Positions 13,619 to 16,209 of a DNA stretch of 16,209 nucleotides are shown piece after piece. The DNA is from Bacteroidales bacterium UBA4893 (GTDB lineage Bacteria > Bacteroidota > Bacteroidia > Bacteroidales > P3): positions 33,918 through 50,126 of the forward strand of contig DHCV01000034.1 in the NCBI GenBank assembly GCA_002399025.1. Reading direction: 5' to 3'. Every line of letters begins with the position of its first letter. Position 1 is the stretch's first letter. The position numbers and the translations under genes were made by a program. The notes beneath the pieces were generated by a model, which saw only the letters and a list, made by a program, of their open reading frames with translations, made no database searches and was not told the origin of the DNA.

Positions 13619-14374
13619 TTAAAAGTCTAAGAAAATTCCCTTTTCATAAACCACATCAAATAAGAAAAGAGCTTTAGCTGCAACGGAAACACCTGCCGAA
13701 GCTCTATCTTTTTCTTCAATGATTTTGCAAAACTCTTCAACATTTATCTTTTCCAACCCAACCTCTATCATTGTACCAACAATTGACCTTACCATATTTC
13801 TTAAAAATCTATTGGCATTAATTGTAAAGACTAATAAATCGCCTTTTTTTTCCCAAGAAGCAAAATTAATAGTACAATTATTATTATTTACTTGTGTATG
13901 TAGTTTTGAAAAGCTTGTAAAATCTGTATAAGCAAGAAGTTTCTTACAAGCCAAATTCATTTTCTCAATATTTAAAGGACGTGGAAGATAGTAGGTAAAA
14001 TCATTATTAAAAGGTTGTTTTTGAGTAGCTATATAATATTTATAAGTTCTACTTATGGCATCAAACCTTGCATGAGCGTCATTTTTTACTTTTAGAATAG
14101 AGATAATCCGTATATCATAAGCAAAGTAATTATTCAACCTAAACCTAAGCTGTTTCAACTCCTCAATAGACATTTCCTCAAAGTCAAAATGAGCATAATA
14201 ACTTTTGGCATGAACACCCGTATCTGTTCTACCGCAACCGGTTAAGCTGATATTTTCCTTTAAGATATGCATTAATGCCTTTTCCAAACCCTGTTGCACA
14301 GAAGGCTCGTTGGGTTGAATTTGCCAACCACAAAAATTTGCACCATTATACGACAAATGAATAAAGTACCTCAT
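13619..14374 (-). CDS. truA: tRNA pseudouridine(38-40) synthase
   Basis: Converts uridines 38-40 of the tRNA anticodon stem-loop to pseudouridine; cytosolic. The 251-residue product has the N-terminal YNGANFCGWQIQPNEPSVQ segment (9-27), the catalytic motif GCGRTDTGVHA (47-57) with nucleophile Asp51 (Asp60 in E. coli), DAISRTYKYYI, and the C-terminal FLRNMVRSIVGTMIEVG block. The length is normal and all key residues are present. The ATG at 14374 lies about 20 bases after the predicted transcription start of the promoter at 14397-14429. Confidence 0.95.
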   Translation of the reverse strand: MRYFIHLSYNGANFCGWQIQPNEPSVQQGLEKALMHILKENISLTGCGRTDTGVHAKSYYAHFDFEEMSIEELKQLRFRLNNYFAYDIRIISILKVKNDAHARFDAISRTYKYYIATQKQPFNNDFTYYLPRPLNIEKMNLACKKLLAYTDFTSFSKLHTQVNNNNCTINFASWEKKGDLLVFTINANRFLRNMVRSIVGTMIEVGLEKINVEEFCKIIEEKDRASAGVSVAAKALFLFDVVYEKGIFLDF

Positions 14375-14396
14375 TAATTATCTTTTCTTCAACTTG

Positions 14397-14429
14397 CAAA
14401 GATATATGAATTATCTTACTTAAAACAAG
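14397..14429 (-). promoter_or_regulatory. Putative promoter of truA
   Basis: The minus strand has CTTG (14429 to 14426), a 21-base spacer and TATCTTTG (14404 to 14397), a perfect TAnnTTTG -7 element. Initiation near 14393 gives a leader of about 19 bases. Confidence 0.6.
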
Positions 14430-14485
14430 ATAATGAAGTAAAAACCATTATTCCATATACAAGCCAAACCTAACTCTTCCCCTTT

Positions 14486-16209
14486 TTAATTCCTAATTAG
14501 CTTGCGGGTATAGACATTCTTATGGGTTCGGACTTTTAGGACATAGACTCCCTTTGGCATTAAGACTAAGCTTAGGCTTTCTATTTTTGCTTTGGGACTT
14601 TGTTTCCAGAATATTAATTGCCCACTCATATTATAAAGTGAAATATCAAGTATCATCTCTCCTTGTGCCTTAATACTTACATCATTATAGGCAGGATTAG
14701 GATAGATTATAAGATTATTGCTCTTTTCATTTTCTATATCTTCAATAGAGCTTACATAAGGATGTAGAAAGGTTGTATCTTTATACTTTGCCATAAAAGC
14801 ATTACTATTTCCACTACTTCCACTAAGATGAATATCTCCAAAACTAATATTCCCAGAATACATTCCAGTAATAAATAATTCCCCATTATCATTCATTATT
14901 GTATTTCCATCTTCTATATCTCTTGCATCTGGATATGATATTATATTCTTTACTTCTACAAGCTCTCCATCAGTATTCCAACGAACTAATGCAAAACCTC
15001 TTTCACCAGTATAAACTGTATCAATTCCATGTAACTGCCATAGGTAGTAGATTTTTCTAATTACCTGATTGTTTCTTACTACAAAAGATTTATCTACTTT
15101 TTCATCGAATGTATCTCCATCAGATGTTCCATGAGAGATATATTTTCCTGTCTCTTTATTTAGTCTTGCAAAGAATATTCCTTCTCCTGTGTAAGCATTT
15201 AGATTTAGCAGATTAAAACGCAAAGGAGTACCATCGTCAAAATATAATTTAGACATAGTAGAATCAAAAACAGAAATTCCATTTTCTTTATTAGATAAAA
15301 AATGATACGCCCAACCTAAAATATAAACATTATTATCGTCATTATTTATTTGGGAATTAAATATAACTGTATAATATGTAGGATGAAAAGAAGGAGATAT
15401 GTCATGCCTATTTTCCCCAAATACTTGATTTGCCCAAATAGGTTCTCCTATTGTATCATATTTTATGATAAATCCTAGATTCCTGCATTTAGCATCATTT
15501 ATAATTAATTTTTGTGATGAACCTAAATGAACCTCTCTGTAATAAGTTGTGTCATCACTGGGTGTATGTTCTAAATATCCTGTAAGATATAAGTTTTCTT
15601 CATCATCAACTGTAATTCCGGTAGGATATGGAGAAAATCTTGTAAGAACAGAATGTTCATTCCCTATTCCTGAGGTATCTCTTACCATTTGTTTTGACCA
15701 TACTAAATCAAAATCAGGACTAAACTTTAATAACCAAGTATTGTTTTGAATAACAAAATTCTCTAATGGATATATTTTTTGATTATTAACAACTATCCTA
15801 ATTGTGTCCGCATTAGTTGGCTTACCTATATGTGTAAATATATAGATATAACCATTCTTATCAATATGAAATGGTGCTATTCTATCATAAATAAGCTCTC
15901 CTCCTCGAGCATATGTATCTGACGGAATATAATATCTATGTCTTAAAAAGTATTCACTTTGTTTGTTCCCATCCAGATCAAAGGTTACAAAACAATTAAA
16001 GCTACCTCCATTTAAAGGGTAGGTTGGAGGGTTAGGGTATTGACCTACTATTAATGTATCAAAGTACCATGTTCTATATCCTCCATTTCCTCCTGGCGAA
16101 TAAGAACCTGCAAGTAAGACTATTGAAGTATCTCCTACAATATCCATCCAATTGGTATAAGAATCGTATTGTGCACTCTTAATTGTTCTTTTCCAAAGAA
16201 GATTTCCTT
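14486..16209 (-). CDS. T9SS-secreted protein with type A sorting domain, 5' end beyond the window
   Basis: About 573 residues are visible; the frame stays open to the right edge, so the N-terminus and signal peptide are missing. An internal ATG exists at 16147, but the preceding codons (LWKRTIKSAQYDSYTNWM) continue the same repeat-like style and show it is not the start. The body contains repeated blades with phrases such as WLLKFSPDFDLVWSKQM, ITVDDEENLYLTGYLEH, FIIKYDTIGEPIWANQV, VRWNTDGELVEVKNI and MNDNGELFITGMYSG, the pattern of SBBP-like beta-propeller repeats. The C-terminal 75 residues, from IIYPNPAYNDVSI through YNMSGQLI to GVYVLKVRT and RKLIRN, are the T9SS type A sorting domain. The protein should be exported across the outer membrane and anchored or released. 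Its target is unknown. Confidence 0.92.
   Translation of the reverse strand, partial: GNLLWKRTIKSAQYDSYTNWMDIVGDTSIVLLAGSYSPGGNGGYRTWYFDTLIVGQYPNPPTYPLNGGSFNCFVTFDLDGNKQSEYFLRHRYYIPSDTYARGGELIYDRIAPFHIDKNGYIYIFTHIGKPTNADTIRIVVNNQKIYPLENFVIQNNTWLLKFSPDFDLVWSKQMVRDTSGIGNEHSVLTRFSPYPTGITVDDEENLYLTGYLEHTPSDDTTYYREVHLGSSQKLIINDAKCRNLGFIIKYDTIGEPIWANQVFGENRHDISPSFHPTYYTVIFNSQINNDDNNVYILGWAYHFLSNKENGISVFDSTMSKLYFDDGTPLRFNLLNLNAYTGEGIFFARLNKETGKYISHGTSDGDTFDEKVDKSFVVRNNQVIRKIYYLWQLHGIDTVYTGERGFALVRWNTDGELVEVKNIISYPDARDIEDGNTIMNDNGELFITGMYSGNISFGDIHLSGSSGNSNAFMAKYKDTTFLHPYVSSIEDIENEKSNNLIIYPNPAYNDVSIKAQGEMILDISLYNMSGQLIFWKQSPKAKIESLSLVLMPKGVYVLKVRTHKNVYTRKLIRN

Noticed and set aside
14430..14451. ATAATG/CATTAT hairpin as a terminator behind the T9SS gene
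   Set aside because: Only six A-T rich pairs with a ten-base loop and no T-run on the minus strand.

Overview
The window looks like a chromosomal stretch of an AT-rich member of the Bacteroidota. Evidence: the last gene ends in a type A sorting domain of the type IX secretion system (T9SS); several families are typical of the phylum (DUF3078, DUF4492, a BatA-type von Willebrand protein, a DUF4349 lipoprotein, DUF2461); starts lack Shine-Dalgarno sequences; and several genes are preceded by the Bacteroidota -7 promoter element TAnnTTTG. Lipid A/Kdo-type outer-membrane genes (kdsA, a GT9 glycosyltransferase) fit a Gram-negative cell, and cytochrome bd fits a microaerobic or oxygen-tolerant anaerobic lifestyle. 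The order or genus cannot be fixed from sequence alone.

Layout. Positions 28-834 (-) hold kdsA, divergent from a 74-residue putative ribbon-helix-helix protein (924-1148, +). A leftward cluster runs from 4862 down to 1152: BatA-like vWA membrane protein, DUF2461 protein, DUF3078 outer-membrane protein. A rightward cluster runs from a good promoter at 4887-4919 through a small membrane protein, dipeptidase E (pepE), a TsaC/Sua5-type tRNA threonylcarbamoyl synthase, DUF4492, cydA and cydB to a strong terminator at 9695-9730. The 426-base gap 9669-10094 between convergent genes has that terminator, a perfect FNR-type palindrome (9824-9837) and a GC-rich array of five 11-bp repeats at a 21-22 bp period (9851-9959). 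From 10095 to the right edge everything is leftward: DUF456 and DUF4349 (overlapping by one base), a GT9 glycosyltransferase, a terminator, a branched-chain aminotransferase (ilvE), truA, and the 3' part of a large T9SS-secreted protein cut by the window edge.

How the genes fit together. Most are housekeeping: Kdo synthesis, tRNA modification (t6A by TsaC, pseudouridine by TruA), branched-chain amino acid transamination, peptide turnover and respiration. DUF4492-cydA-cydB forms the oxidase module. The least explained parts are the repeat array with its adjacent FNR-like site, and the small putative DNA-binding protein whose C-terminus carries two tandem motifs resembling sliding-clamp-binding peptides. 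No tRNA, rRNA, complete insertion sequence, CRISPR array or phage gene was seen.
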